This document shows positions 23,338 to 34,606 of a stretch of DNA of 64,000 nucleotides, piece by piece. This DNA is from Ixodes scapularis (lineage: Eukaryota; Arthropoda; Arachnida; Ixodida; Ixodidae), in contig NW_024609835.1 in the NCBI RefSeq assembly GCF_016920785.2, positions 171,798,995 through 171,862,994 on the forward strand. Direction: 5' to 3'. Within the stretch, counting starts at the first letter, position 1; the number at the start of each line of letters is the position of its first letter. Both the position numbers and the translations under genes were made by a program. Under the pieces are notes generated by a model. The model had not been told where the DNA came from. It saw nothing but the letters and a program-made list of their open reading frames with translations, and searched no databases.

Positions 23338-24025
23338 AGGGCGGTTTCATTCCAAATCGGGCAGGCTAAAGGGGTCTAATTTTTAATTTTAACGGAAAAG
23401 AAATATATGTTTTTGGAGCATTTTTCAGACGAAGGAGTTTGAAGAATGCTCCAAAAACATATATTTTTTTTTCCGTTTGAAAAAGCTCCTCCCAGTTTTT
23501 TTGTTCTCAAGTTACGAAGCGCAGAAGCCGCAGTGGCAGAAACTAGCGTTTTTGCCTGCCGTCGCAGGTCGCGTGTTTGACACCCTCTGCTGGTAATTTA
23601 ATAAGTACTATGAAGATACCTTTACGTATTGAAACACTTTTAGGAATATAATTGTTTTCTAAAAAAAATTTCGAACTCGTCGCTTTGGTCGATTTTTTGT
23701 CAGATTTGACAGGTCATTACCTTGTCTGTACTTAAGGTAAATTTAATTTCTTCGGCTCTATAGAAAGCCCAAAGCTAGACCATTATAAATATAATATTAT
23801 CATTATGATCTGTTGACTAGCCGCTCTGCTACCTTCGCGTGAACGTTGTAAGAAATAACAAATGTTGAAAGTTTAAGATCGATTTTCTCCAAAAACCTTA
23901 TTTTGTAAGTTTTTATTTTTTAAATTATTTTAGATATATTAGTGGCCTACAAGAAAAACAATCTACAAATGTAATACGTTGGTTGTATATGCCCTCTATT
24001 TGAGCCACAATCGCGTGAAATGTGT
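23338..24025. mobile_element. foldback family FB1, single-arm copy
   Basis: Matches one arm plus spacer of the complete palindromic element at 37499-38705, from TTTCAT..CAAATC.GGCAGG through GTCGCAGGTCGCGTGTTTGA and the block around 23680-23730 to the spacer (ATTGTTTGAGCC-like, near 24000). The second arm is missing. Like the full copy it abuts a (TA)n tract (23325-23337). Confidence 0.75.
23391..23476. repeat. 31-bp hairpin within the FB1 half copy
   Basis: The segment around TATATGTTTTTGGAGCAT is followed about 20 bases later by its inverted copy (ATGCTCCAAAAACATATA). The complete FB1 element lacks this inverted duplication, so it arose in this copy. Confidence 0.7.
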
Positions 24026-24489
24026 GCTCATTTGACTAAAATACAGCAACCTTACCGGCATTGTGCGCCTCTACGATTTCCGAAACATGTTTTTATTTTT
24101 GTTTACGTTTTCAAAAAAGAAACGTAAAGAGTGGAACTTGTGATGTTCATTGTAATTTAAAACTTGAAATAAGAGATTAACCACATAAGCACACTACAAA
24201 ACAATGAGGAACAACCATATACAATTCAAAAGGCAACGCAACATGTAAAAAATGGTTTCTTTATAAAACTGCTCAAACTTCAAAGTAAACGAGGATGACT
24301 ACTCATTATACAGCTTATTACGAGTGAATGATAAATTCTCACGCCATCCAAATCTGTACATATATCTTCTGGATGTCTTTTTAACGAGATTCAAAAGTGG
24401 ACAAAAAAATACATTCCCCACTTCATCAGACGCGCCCATCGAAGAGCCATATGGCTCGAGAAAGCGCATGTGAAGTCAACGTGCCGTCA

Positions 24490-25100
24490 TCGTGCACTTC
24501 AATTTTGCTGAAAATTGGAGTGTCGTGATCAAGCGCGCGGTGCAGGGACATACATTGTCCATGACTCGTCCCATGCTGTCTTTGCGCTCAACATCGTCGA
24601 AGGGCGGCTGGAGGAACTCTTGCCTATTTTCACGCAACTCGTTTATATTTCAGACGGTGCTCAAAGCTACTTCCAAAACAGGCACCAGGTGTACGAATTC
24701 AAAAAAAATAACAATAAAGGAATGTCGTCGCCAACTGGATATTCTCCGCATCAAAGCACGGGAAAAGCTCGTGGGATTAAGTGTGCGGCGTGCTCAAGCA
24801 CCAGGCATCCATGTAGGACTTGATAACTGCAGAAGTGTACTCCGTAAGGAACGCGCAAAGCTTCGTTGAGGAACTCAGACTGAAGGTCAAAGGGATTGTT
24901 CTACTCTTAATCGCCAAAGAGAAGCTTACGCGTTTCCGGGAGCTCAAGACGAAAAGAGTCGGAGAAGGTAAACCCACCAAGAGGCATCCGATCCTCATAC
25001 GTGTGGAAGAAGGCACTGGAGGAAGGCGCCTTGAACGTTGCCCTCAAAAAGATTTGAGAAAACACAGAGTAGCTGCATACACGTGTCAAGGCATGCACGC
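24490..25100 (+). pseudogene. degenerate protein with FAENW / SDGA / HGK motifs, unnamed repeat-associated family
   Basis: Plus-strand pieces: HFNFAENWSVV (about 24492-24525), HDSSHAVFALN, then YISDGAQSYFQNRHQVYEF (24640-24700), and in another frame WIFSASKHGKSSWD with CGVLKHQASM (24735-24815), then ITAEVYSVRNAQSFVEELR (24820-24880). The spacing of AENW, SDGA..FKNR and W-F--HGK--D--G---K resembles a multicopy invertebrate protein family often seen near transposons; I do not know its biochemical role. Two frame changes and stops show it is dead. Confidence 0.5.
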
Positions 25101-25199
25101 ACCGCTTTGTGTCCCGAAATTTAGAATATCATTAGTGAGTGCGTGCCAGCATGTTCAAAACTGCAACTGTGAACTCCATGGCTCCTACACAGTGTGAAA

Positions 25200-25815
25200 A
25201 CTGATTCATAATTACGTCAAACTAGTAGAAAAATAATGTACTGACTTCAAAAGATATGCCATCCATGTTTTGTGTTTTTTACTGGTTCTGCGCGCGCGTT
25301 TCTGCATTACTGAGGTCAGGGTGTAAGATAATACTCTTCAGGTGACTACAGCGCGCTCCTCGCGACCGTGCCGATAAAGTTCCCTTTTCATTCTCTCTCG
25401 TTCTCTCCCTCACTATGGTTTCAAGCGGCACCGGCAGATGACTAAACGACCCGTCGGTCAGCGGGCCTCGTTTCCTGCACTTATCAATGGGAAACGTGTT
25501 TTTTAAGAAGTCGTATTGTGCATGCAGTGCGTTATTTATAACCCGGCACTTGTAGTATGTGTCTTGCTTAGGCATAGATTCGTCGTTCTTCTTAGTTTCG
25601 TGGCTCAACGGCAGCGAGGGCAGTTTTATGAAGACACTAAAACAGAGGCATTTGGCGCGGTATTCAAACGGGCTAAGCGGGTATCTGTCGGCGCTTCCCT
25701 GGAATTTCAACCCTTTTCAGGTCTCAGGCTCATGAGCATCAGACACTAAACACCTAATGTTGGGATTCATATTTTCTTGGCAAAACATCCCGGGGACAGC
25801 ATCTCTACAGCAAGG
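25200..25815. other. no recognisable feature
   Basis: A 143-codon minus-strand frame (25710-25279) exists but shows no domain, low-complexity bias or partner. Confidence 0.35.
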
Positions 25816-25819
25816 CAAA

Positions 25820-27466
25820 GTATTTATTTATTTATTTATTCATATTACCCCTAAAGGCCCTCGTGAGAGGGTATTACATAGGGGGGGTACATAAATCGTT
25901 CCAATAGGAACTAGTGCACATTGAACAACATATGAGAATACTAGAAAACAATCAATACACTTAATAATAAAAAGAAAATAAAGGATACACTCAAAAACGA
26001 ATAAAAAAAAAAAAAAAAAAAAAAAAAACATACACTCACTCATCACAATGCAATAAAGCTGAGTCAAGGTAAAAACAAAATAGTACACATTTGCTCTGCA
26101 CGTTCCGGAAAAGATGAAACAACAATGTAAAACAGCAAAAGTTAGATGGCATCCGTATTTTGAATTTGTTCTTGAAACTTCGTGGTGTCTTTTTCTGAGG
26201 CAATGTGCGATGGTAGATTATTCCAATCGATTGTGGTACGTGGAATGAATGACCGGGAAAAGGCAGATGACTTACAGGTTATGCGTTTAACTTTGTAGGG
26301 GTGATCGCGGCGTGGAAAAATAACGGCAGGTGGCTCGAAGAAATCACCGTGAAGTGACGCGTGGTGGTAAAGTTTATGGAACAGAGATAGGCGTGAAAGT
26401 TTGCGACGATGGAGTAGTTCGGGTAGCTCTGCTCGGCGTTTTAGTGCTGTGACGCTGGAATGACGTGAATAATCTGAAAATATGAAGCGAGCGGCACGAT
26501 TTTGCAGTGATTCAATGTCGTTTATGATGTAAGCATGTTCGGGATCCCAAATGGCTGATGCATATTCTAATTTTGGACGTATTAGTGTGGAAAAGGCAAG
26601 TTTGCGTATGTTAGGAGGAGCCTGTTTAAGGTTACGCTTGAGAAATCCGAAAGAGCGGTTAGCAGCCGCCAGGGTGAGCTTTATATGGTAGTGCCATGAC
26701 AGATCAGGTTGCAAATGAATTCCAAGATATTTATAAGTGGAGACGAGGTCAACAGTATTATTATTTAACACATAGGAGGTAGGAATCCGGGGTACGTGAT
26801 TAGTAAAAGACATAAACTTTGTTTTAGAGCAATTTAGGGTCATTAGCCAGGAAGAGCACCATGCATTAATAGCATTTAGATCAGTTTGCAAAGCTTCCTG
26901 GTCATTGACAGAGGAAATTATTCGGTAAATTACACAATCGTCAGCAAAAATTCTAATTCGGGATGAGACACAGGATGGCAAGTCATTAATGTAGACTAGA
27001 AATAGTAGTGGACCTAGTACGCTACCCTGTGGGACTCCCGAGGTTACTGGTTTGAAGGAAGAGTTACAATTGTTAGCGGACGTGAACTGTTTTCTAGACG
27101 AAAGGAAATCTTTTACCCATGCCAAAATGTTAGGGTGAATCTTAAGCCTGGACAGTTTGGTTAGAAGCCGGTGATGAGGGACACGGTCAAAAGCTTTAGA
27201 AAAGTCGAGGAAAACAGCATCAACCTGGGATCCACCGTCAAGAGCTGAATGTATGTCATGAATGAAGCCGGCGAGCTGCGTGTCACATGAGTATCCTCGG
27301 CGAAAACCATGCTGATATTTATGTATGATGTTATGATCTTCCAGGTAGTTAATTACTTGTGTGTGTATTATATGTTCAAGAAGTTTACAAATGGTACTGG
27401 TTAACGAGATGGGACGATAGTTTAATGGCGATGAGCGTTCACCAGACTTGAAGATGGGAGTATCGC
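25820..27466 (-). mobile_element. LINE-2, 5'-truncated (CR1/Jockey-like), 1.65 kb
   Basis: Minus-strand non-LTR element whose 3' end is a short AAAT-type tandem repeat (TATTTATTTATTTATT on the plus strand, 25821-25840), preceded by a 3'UTR with GAGGGCCTTTAGGGGTAATA. An A/T run at 26004-26030 lies within the 3'UTR. Similarity to RT starts at 27466 with a TPIFKSGE-like block, so endonuclease and ORF1 are gone. It directly abuts gypsy B at 27469. Confidence 0.8.
26142..27462 (-). CDS. LINE-2 reverse transcriptase, C-terminal portion, largely open
   Basis: The uninterrupted frame 27125-26142 (327 codons from its first ATG) reads SGVPQGSVLGPLLFLVYIND, IRIFADDCVIYR (catalytic FADD box), YKYLGIHLQPDLSWHYHI and ends DWNNLPSHIASEKDTTKF. 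Minus-strand coding extends further upstream to about 27462 through YRPISLTSTICKLLEH, HGFR and FLDFSKAFDRVPHHRL, so the ATG at 27125 is internal. RT palm and thumb are intact but endonuclease is missing, so the copy is dead on arrival despite good sequence. Confidence 0.8.
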
Positions 27467-27468
27467 CC

Positions 27469-29340
27469 TTTCAGAATCACCTCTTGAGTGGAACGAAGAT
27501 GCAGCGTCTGCTTTTTCTTCAGTGAAAAAGGCGCTCGCTGACGCTGCAATGCTCATTCACCCCGTTCCAAACGCAGAGCTACGACTCGCTACCGACGCAT
27601 CAAGCGTAGCGGTCGGTGCGGTTCTTCAGCAGAATGTCAATGGCTGGCAGCCTCTCGGATTTTTCTCCCACAAACTCAAGAACCCAGAACAAAAATACAG
27701 TACTTTCGCACGCGAACTTCTGGCTGTGCACCTTTCCATCAAACACTTTCGCCATTTCCTCGAGGGCCGGAACTATCATGTTGTGACAGATCATAAGCCC
27801 TTGACGTTCGCATTCCAACAAAACCACAGCGACCACACAGCACGTGACATCCGGCACCTCTGCTTTATATAAAAGTTTACCGTCGATATCCGCCATGTCA
27901 AAGGCCATGAAAACACTGCTGCGGAAACACTCTCCCGCGTCAGTGCTATTTCTTTAGCAGATCGGGTGGACTGGGAGGGGCTGGCAAACCGCTCAATCAA
28001 ACGATCCCAAGCTGCAACGTTTGCGTGCCGCTCCTGGATCACTGGTTTGCTGACGTTCTTCTGCCCTTTTCTCCAACAACAGTTACCTGCGATACGACAA
28101 ATGGTGTGTCCCGACCATTCGTACCACCAGCATTTCGTCGCGCTCTTTTCAACAACCTGCACAACAAGAGCCACCCAGGAATCTGTGCTTCACAGAAATT
28201 AATAACTGCCCGTTTTTTCTGGTCCAGCATGAACGCGGATGTCCGTTGCTGGGCACGAACGTGCGTGCAGTGTCAACGCGTCAAGATCATGCGACACACA
28301 ATCACCCCCATCTCACCCTTCCGACCACCGGACTCCAGGTTTTCGCACGTCCATATAGACCTAGTGGGACCCCTTCCATCATCACGGGGAGCCCGCTATT
28401 TGCTGACGTGTGTAGACAGGTTTACCGGATGGCCCGAGGCATTCCCCGTCCCTGACATGACAGCAAAGACAGTCGCTACAGCCTTCATCGACGGCTGGGT
28501 GTCCCGTTTCGGCTGCCCTGCTGTAGTCACCACCGACAGGGGACGGCAATTTCAATCCTCCCTTTTTGCCGCCTTCGTCACCGTCCTGGGTGTCCAAAAC
28601 ATTCGCACCACCTCCTATCATCCCTCGGCCAACGGCATGTTGGAACGGCTGCACCGCCAGTTGAAGGCAGCTCTCGCCACCTATGAGCCGCGGGAACGTT
28701 GTGCCGACCACCTTCCCCTCGTACTCCTCGGCCTTCGCTCAGCGCTCAAGGCAGATCTTGGCTGTTCTACAGCCGAGTTAGCCTGCGGCACACCACTGCG
28801 CCTACCCGACTAATTCTTCTCTTCGTTTCCTTCCGAGTCAAGAGAAGACCCCACCGGCTACGTCGACGACTTACGAAAAGCCTTTCGTCTTCACCGGCCT
28901 GTGCTTCCAGCTCATCGGAGCCATCGAGACGTATTCGTGAGCCAAGACCTTGGGACATGCTCGCATGTTTTCTTACGTCGCGACCAGGTTCGTCGACCAT
29001 TGGAACCGGCCTACGACGGCCCGTTCAGAGTGCTGGATCGGCAAGCCAAGACCTTTACACTAGACATAAACGGCCGTCGTACGTAGTCACGACCGACCGT
29101 GTCAAGCCGGCCTACCTAGAAGCCACATCTCCTGCATCCCCTGCAACCGCTCCTGCCCCGTCAGCACCTTCGGCGCTTGCAACAAGAACCAAGCACACCA
29201 CATGGACCATTTCAGGGCCCACGGCTCCACAGAACGGGGAGCATTGCAACGACACTCAAAGCCAGCCTACGCCATAAACGACGACGACGAGGTTCAGCTG
29301 CCCCTGCAGCGCAAGCAAATAAAGCAGTTCGAATCCAAAC
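27469..29340 (+). pseudogene. pol: gypsy B pol 3' part (RNase H-integrase), CsRn1-like
   Basis: RT connection and RNase H from LEWNEDAASAF (27487): RLATDASSVAVGAVLQQ, TFARELLAVHLS, VVTDHKPLTFAF. After a frameshift near 27865, integrase follows: LHNKSHPGI and CVQCQRVKI (HHCC finger), FSHVHIDLVGPLPSSRGARY, VTTDRGRQFQSSLF, HPSANGMLERLHRQLK (D, D and E all present). The 262-codon frame 28025-28813 stops early; a further shift leads to EPAYDGPFRVLDRQAKTFTL (28995-29060), a GPY/F module. No LTR found on either side. Confidence 0.85.
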
Positions 29341-29344
29341 GCTG

Positions 29345-29560
29345 TCCGAGCTGGTTCGTTTTAAAACGATATTTTTTCCATTTTAGAAAAAATATCGTTC
29401 CAAAACGGATATTTTTTTCCATTTCGGAACGATATTTTTTCAGTAACGTACCTTAACCGGAACGAAACCGTTATTTGAAAATTATAAAAACCGTAACCGT
29501 AACTGTAAAATGTTTACCTGTAGCCGGTTTGAACCGATATTAACGGAAAAATAAAACTAG
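29345..29560. repeat. short inverted and direct repeats around AACGATATTTTTTCC
   Basis: Alternating AACGATATTTTTTCC and its complement GGAAAAAATATCGTT-type blocks, followed by repeated CCGTAACCGTAAC motifs. The pattern resembles subterminal arrays of a hAT-like element, but no ends are visible. Confidence 0.4.
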
Positions 29561-29834
29561 TAGCTTTTCTCAAGTATAACCTGGAGGAGAGATCTTGATA
29601 AGTTCTGGCTATATGACAGAGTTACCGTCAGCGAGTGTGGCATCTGGTAGTATATTTCAGTTCAATCTAACTTTGGGATTAATAATAAGTACTAGTTGAG
29701 CTCAGTGGTGGTGGCCTCACGAGGGTCAGCGGCACCCGGGGCGGTGGCCCGACGCGAAGCCCCTCTGAGCGCTGCACCCTGAGAGGTCCCTGAGAGTCTG
29801 AAACGTGTCGGGAACTACAAGAGAGAGAAAAAAA

Positions 29835-29836
<2 letters not shown>
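29561..29836. other. no recognisable gene
   Basis: Mostly GC-richer sequence 29700-29820; nothing recognised. Confidence 0.35.

Positions 29837-29871
<35 letters not shown>
29837..29871. repeat. (TA)n microsatellite, left flank of gypsy C
   Basis: Uninterrupted AT dinucleotides end at the LTR boundary; the same repeat continues after the other LTR at 33116. Confidence 0.95.
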
Positions 29872-29874
<3 letters not shown>

Positions 29875-30004
29875 AACGATTACCGCTTACAAGCTGTTCA
29901 TTTAATGGACATCCGGTTGCTTTGCTCGTAGGCTTCCAACTCTCGCGAGCACTCCGTGTTCTTCTGTTCGTTGTCTTCTTTTCCGCGACATCAGCTTCGC
30001 TACA
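29872..30004 (-). repeat. gypsy C 3' LTR
   Basis: 133 bp; differs from 32983-33115 at only about two positions (for example CATCCGG versus CGTCCGG). Ends TG...CA on the minus strand. Confidence 0.9.
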
Positions 30005-30022
30005 TTATCCCCCTCCCGTCTT
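30005..30022 (-). promoter_or_regulatory. gypsy C polypurine tract
   Basis: On the minus strand GACGGGAGGGGGATAA lies immediately before the TGTAGCG start of the 3' LTR. Confidence 0.75.
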
Positions 30023-30040
30023 CTGGAATTTTATCCAAGT

Positions 30041-32982
30041 TTAACGAAGTCCTTCATACAACGAGAGTCGATCACGGTGAACCACGAGAGCCCGGGATCG
30101 ATCCTTTTGACGTATGCGATAGACCACGTCACTGAGCCGTTTCACGATTGTAAAAAGTCCTTGCCAGTGACGCTGCAGCTTTGGGGACAGTCCTCGTTTC
30201 CGAACCGGGTTATACAACCATACCATGTCGCCTGGTGAAAAAGGGCGTGATGCGACGTGTGCGTCATACTGGCTCTTCATGCGAGCGAGGCCGCTTGACA
30301 GCCGTTGTCGAGCAAATGCGTGCATTCGCTCGAGATTTGTTCTCAGTTTGCTCACGAAAGACACAGGGTCTGTGGCCGGTTCTGATGCTCGTGGGATGGT
30401 TAGTTCACAGGGCATACGAAGGTCATGGCCGAGCAGCATCATCGCTGGCGTGTAACCGGTCACCTCGTGAGCTGCTGTACGGTATGCGTACAAAAATAGG
30501 TGCACGATGGTGTCCCAGTCATCTTGACGATCATTTACAAATATCGACAGATGTTGTAAAATGGTTCGGTTCATTTTTTCTACCAAGCCGTTTGACTGCG
30601 GGTGGAAAGGTGTGGTCCTCGTTTTGGCGATGTTGAATATCTTGCAAACTTCTTTAAATACGTGAGATTCAAAGCTCCTGCCTTGATCCGAGTGAATGCT
30701 CAGGGGCGCCCCGTACCTGGTGATCCAATTCCTCACCAGGGCGTCAGCAATTTCAGGGGCGGTCTGGTTTGGAATTGGAATAACCTCCGGCCACTTTGTA
30801 AAGTAGTCAACAATGACTAGCAAAAACCTGTTACCAGATTTAGATCGGGGAAGTGGGCCTAGCACGTCAATGCCAACGTGCTCAAAAGGCGCCCCCGTCA
30901 CATGCTCTTGAAGCGGTGCTCGCTGTTTGGCGTGAGGTCCTTTACGGGAGGCGCACATGTCGCACTGTCGACACCACTGCTTCACGTCACTGTGGCACTG
31001 CAGCCAGTAGAAACGTTGGCGAATCTTCTTTATCGTGCGATTCACGCCGAAGTGTCCTCCTTCTGGACTGCTGTGCAGTTGTTGAAATGCGTGGGAGCAG
31101 AGTGTGTGTGGCAGAACCAGTTGCCAGACGACAGAGCCACCCGCAGCGGACTCCCAGCGTCGATAGAGAACATTGTCGCGAAGGTACAAAGAGTCCCATT
31201 GCACCAAGTAGCCCTTAAGGGCAGGAGATAAGCTGGATACCTCCTTGCCTTGAGGTCGTCTATTCTTCGTTTTCCATTGTATGAGCAGGCCGATGTCTGG
31301 ATCGTCAAGTTGAGCTGCCCGAAGACTTTCCGGTGTCCACATTTCGTTGCCACAAGGAATTGTTTTGAGTGAGATGCAGCTGCGTTTTTCAATGCTTGTG
31401 CACTGCTTGCACGACTTCTCACCGCATGGTCGACGCGAAAGGCCGTCGGCATTGGTGTGGAGTGAGCCGGGGCGATGCTGTATGTCGAAGTTGTATTGGT
31501 GAAGGCGTTCCAGCCATCGGACGACCTGTCCATCAGGGGTTTTAAAACTCAACATCCAAGTCAATGATGCGTGGTCGGTTCGGATAATGAATTTCCGTCC
31601 CAGAAGATAATGATGGAAATGGGTTATGGCCTTGATGATGGCCAAAAGTTCGCGTCGGGTGGTGCAGTAGTTGCGTTCTGGGTTCGTAAAAACCTTACTA
31701 TAATACGCAATGACTCGCTCATGTCCATCTTGTTCTTGCGATAGTACAGCACCGGCTGCCGAGGCGCTAGCGTCGGTGTCAAGGATGAATGGTGTTGTGT
31801 CTTTTGGGAAGGCAAGAGTTGGTGGAGATGTGAGGGCCGTTTTGAGTGTCTCGAAGGCCAGTTGGCATTCTGGGGACCACACAAACGGAGCATTCTTTTC
31901 TGTCAGGATATACAAGGGCTTGGTGATGTGGGCGAAACTAGGGACGAATCTTCGGTTGTAGGATGCCAGCCCAATGAAGCTTTGAACGTCAGCGGTGGAT
32001 CTTGGGGTTGGCCACTCGGCAATAGCAGAGAGTTTCCGAGGGTCTGTGGAAACTCCGTCCGTCGAAATGATGTGCCCGAGGTACTCAACCTGCTTTGTGC
32101 ACAGCGAACATTTCTTGGGAGTAAGCTTTAGGTTTGCCTTTTGAAGTCGTGCAAGCACAAGCTCGAGATTCGCCAGGGGATCGGAAAATGTCTTGCCCAA
32201 TACAACAATGTCGTCGAGGTATACAAGACAAACTCTGCCTATGAGACCATGCAGCACAGATTCCATTAGTCTCTGGAATGTAGCCGGGGCGTTGCAGAGC
32301 CCGAATGGCATCACTCGGAATTGAAATGAGCCATGACCTGTAGTGAAGGCAGTCTTTTCTCGGTCATCCGGGTGTACGGGAACCTGCCAATATCCACTCT
32401 TAAGGTCAAGCGTAGAAAACCACTCGCTGCCTGCGAGAGCGTCCAAGATATCGTCAGTTCGAGGCAAAGGAAAGGAGTCCTTTTTGGTGACATCATTAAG
32501 TCGTCGATAATCCACGCAAAAACGTGCTGACCCGTCCTTTTTCTTCACCAGTGTGACTGGTGAAGACCAAGGGGAACACGCGGGTTCAATCACGCCCTGC
32601 TGTAGCATGGTCTTTATCATGTCGTTAACAGATGACTGCAGTGCAAGGGGAACTCGTCGAGGAGACTGTCGTACAGGGGTAGCCTGTCCCGTCACGATGT
32701 GGTGTGTTGCTGCTGATGACAAGCCCATATCACTGTCTCCCGTGCTGAAAAGCTTTGTAAATCTTTTAAGTAGCTGATGAAGCTTACCCGCGCAGGTTTT
32801 ATCGAGGCCAACAGGCGCGCCCTCGTAGAGAGGTAACACGTGTGGGTCCAGCTTGGTTGGTAATACGTGGGGACACGGACACGGGAACTCGGGATTTATT
32901 GGGAGTCCACTGTCGCAAAGAACCGTCACTGTGGCAGCACTCAGGGGAAACGAGTCAGTTCCCAAGTGCAGCAATCCGGCAT
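30041..32982 (-). CDS. pol: gypsy C Pol: reverse transcriptase, RNase H, integrase; uninterrupted
   Basis: One open minus-strand frame with no stop from 33238 to 30041 (1065 codons if the upstream ATG is used); the element-specific part starts at AGLLHLGTDSF just inside the 5' LTR, and the codons before it read through LTR and (TA)n DNA, so the true start is unclear. RT: CVDYRRLNDVTKKDSFPLPR, FGLCNAPATFQRLM, VYLDDIVVLG (YLDD at 32222-32211). RNase H: LDTDASASAAGAVLSQ, TTRRELLAIIKA, IRTDHASLTW. Integrase: GGHFGVNRT and CRQCDMCASRKGP finger, GIDVLGPLP, HSDQGRSFES, SNGLVEKMNRT (D, D, E intact), C-terminal GDMVWLYNP and WQGLFTIVKRL. Protease and gag would have to come from another element. Confidence 0.9.
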
Positions 32983-33112
32983 TGTAACGATTACCGCTTA
33001 CAAGCTGTTCATTTAATGGACGTCCGGTTGCTTTGCTCGTAGGCTTCCAACTCTCGCGAGCACTCCGTGTTCTTCTGTTTGTTGTCTTCTTTTCCGCGAC
33101 ATCAGCTTCGCT

Positions 33113-33115
<3 letters not shown>
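32983..33115 (-). repeat. gypsy C 5' LTR
   Basis: Upstream LTR for the minus-strand element. The sequence just inside is ATGCCGGATTGC, not a TGG-starting primer-binding site. The LTR has no in-frame stop in the pol frame. Confidence 0.9.

Positions 33116-33154
<39 letters not shown>
33116..33154. repeat. (TA)n microsatellite, right flank of gypsy C
   Basis: Continuation of the tract at 29837-29871. It encodes the YIYIYI run in overlapping frames, which has no biological meaning. Confidence 0.95.
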
Positions 33155-33156
<2 letters not shown>

Positions 33157-33655
33157 ACTTTGAGCGGCGGAAGGAAAGAAAACGCCCGAAGGGTTTCCGA
33201 GCTCTTTCTATCAATTTCGTTCCAAGACCCTTTTTCAAACCGAGTGGCAGCCGCCGGCATTGCCACGCATCTCACCATGACAAGAGAAAAAGCCAAGGAG
33301 AAGGATGTCTCAATGTTGAACATGCCAAAGCACTTGGCCGCCGATGACGGAGCCGCCCTCGTCCAGCAGACAGAGGACGCCACCTCTGCCTCCTTCGTCT
33401 CAACCTTGGGAGCTGCGCTGCTTCCAATAGTCGATCCCAAGGTCGGTTTCGCCCCACACGGTCAGCAGCCTCAACAGTCCCTGTCGCAGAACTCTCAACG
33501 CGAGCTTTTCAAATGTCAGCACGGTGAGCTCGAACATCCACAGACGCGCCAAGAGATTGCTTCTAGCATCGCCGGAGCCCTTCCCCTGCTTCCACCAGTG
33601 GTATGGCTTCTAAGCGAATCATTTCTACCAGAGCCACCAACGCGATCCGACTACC

Positions 33656-33673
33656 CCCCCCCCCCCCCCCCTC
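33656..33673. repeat. poly(C) run
   Basis: About 18 consecutive C; gives the proline run in overlapping frames. Confidence 0.9.
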
Positions 33674-34606
33674 CTCCCGCAGCCATTTCCAAAGCGAGGG
33701 TCTGTTACGCCAGGACATTCTGCACGACCTCGCCCAGAACACCAGAAGTTTGTCCACGAGAGATGCCCGCGAAATCCGGCATCTCCACCCGCATCGGTTC
33801 TACTGAGATGCCATGCTAACCCAACACCAGTATCTCATTTTCGATAGATTGGAACTCTTCCACGTCGCCGCGGGAGGGAACTGGAGGACGGCTATTCTAT
33901 CCCAGACGTACAGGCTCTACTCCGAGGTTTTCAGAGAGCTCCCCAACCAGCTACCAAACCAGCCTCGATGCGGACGCCGCACGTCTCGCGCTCCCGCGAA
34001 CACCAGCTACCGCCCAGGCACCAAGTCCAAGAGGCCCCCCTGTCCTTAAGTGAAGCCGGCAGCTATCCTGGGTCTTCGAGACCCACCAGTGCCGTCATCG
34101 ACGGCACTGTCGTTTCCTCAACACTCCTGGACGTTTTCCCGGTCGAGGACGTTTTCGCCCACGCATTTTGCGATGCTGACCTCGCCTGCACTTGATCTTA
34201 GACCGAAGAAAACGACCCATGGGATCCGGTCTCGACGGCCACCGCCGCCGAGCGAATCCTGGAGTGGCTCAGTAGGACAGACAGTGTCATTGAGCCCCAC
34301 GCCGATGACGACTCCTTCGAATCGTACAGTGGCGCGGAAGAAAACCACACCAACACAAATGAACACACTACAGACAAACAAAGCGGCGTCAAAGACTACG
34401 ATTTGAACCTGAGTAGCACTGCCTATACTAGTCGAAAGCGACCGGACCTCCGCCGCCAGTCCACCCGACCCAGCAGGCACCTCAAGTCGACTGGTCAGTG
34501 TTTACAGTGAGGCACACAGTGTTTACGGGCCGCCCGACTTCGGCGCACTTTCCAGTCGCTGCACGAATGCTTCTTGCTTTACGACCCGCCCACCTCTCCC
34601 TGACCA

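Larger units (their letters stand above)
29872..33115 (-). mobile_element. gypsy element C, pol-only, with 133-bp LTRs (3244 bp)
   Basis: Two near-identical 133-bp LTRs (29872-30004 and 32983-33115; minus-strand TGTAGCG...GTTACA) enclose a single RT-RNase H-integrase frame on the minus strand. Gag and protease are missing: internal coding starts within about 3 bases of the 5' LTR end. The usual primer-binding site beginning TGG is not seen there. The element sits in a (TA)n tract, so its target duplication (ATAT) cannot be separated from the repeat. LTR identity and the intact frame point to a recent insertion of an already deleted form. Confidence 0.85.

Noticed and set aside
25279..25710. 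143-codon minus-strand frame as a host gene
   Set aside because: No domain, no compositional signal, no neighbouring exon structure.
26004..26030. poly(A) at 26004-26030 as a retrotransposon tail of another insert
   Set aside because: It lies within the LINE-2 3'UTR on the opposite strand with no second element end or target duplication next to it.
29785..29815. third hammerhead (CTGAGAG ... TGAAACGTGTC)
   Set aside because: The CUGANGA box is not matched and no stem II forms between the boxes.
30181..31231. several plus-strand frames of 70-150 codons
   Set aside because: Antisense shadows of the intact gypsy C pol frame.
33067..33819. 250-codon plus-strand frame with YIYIYI and poly-proline
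   Set aside because: Its first part is translated (TA)n and flank, and the prolines come from a poly(C) run; only the stretch from 33277 looks like element coding sequence.
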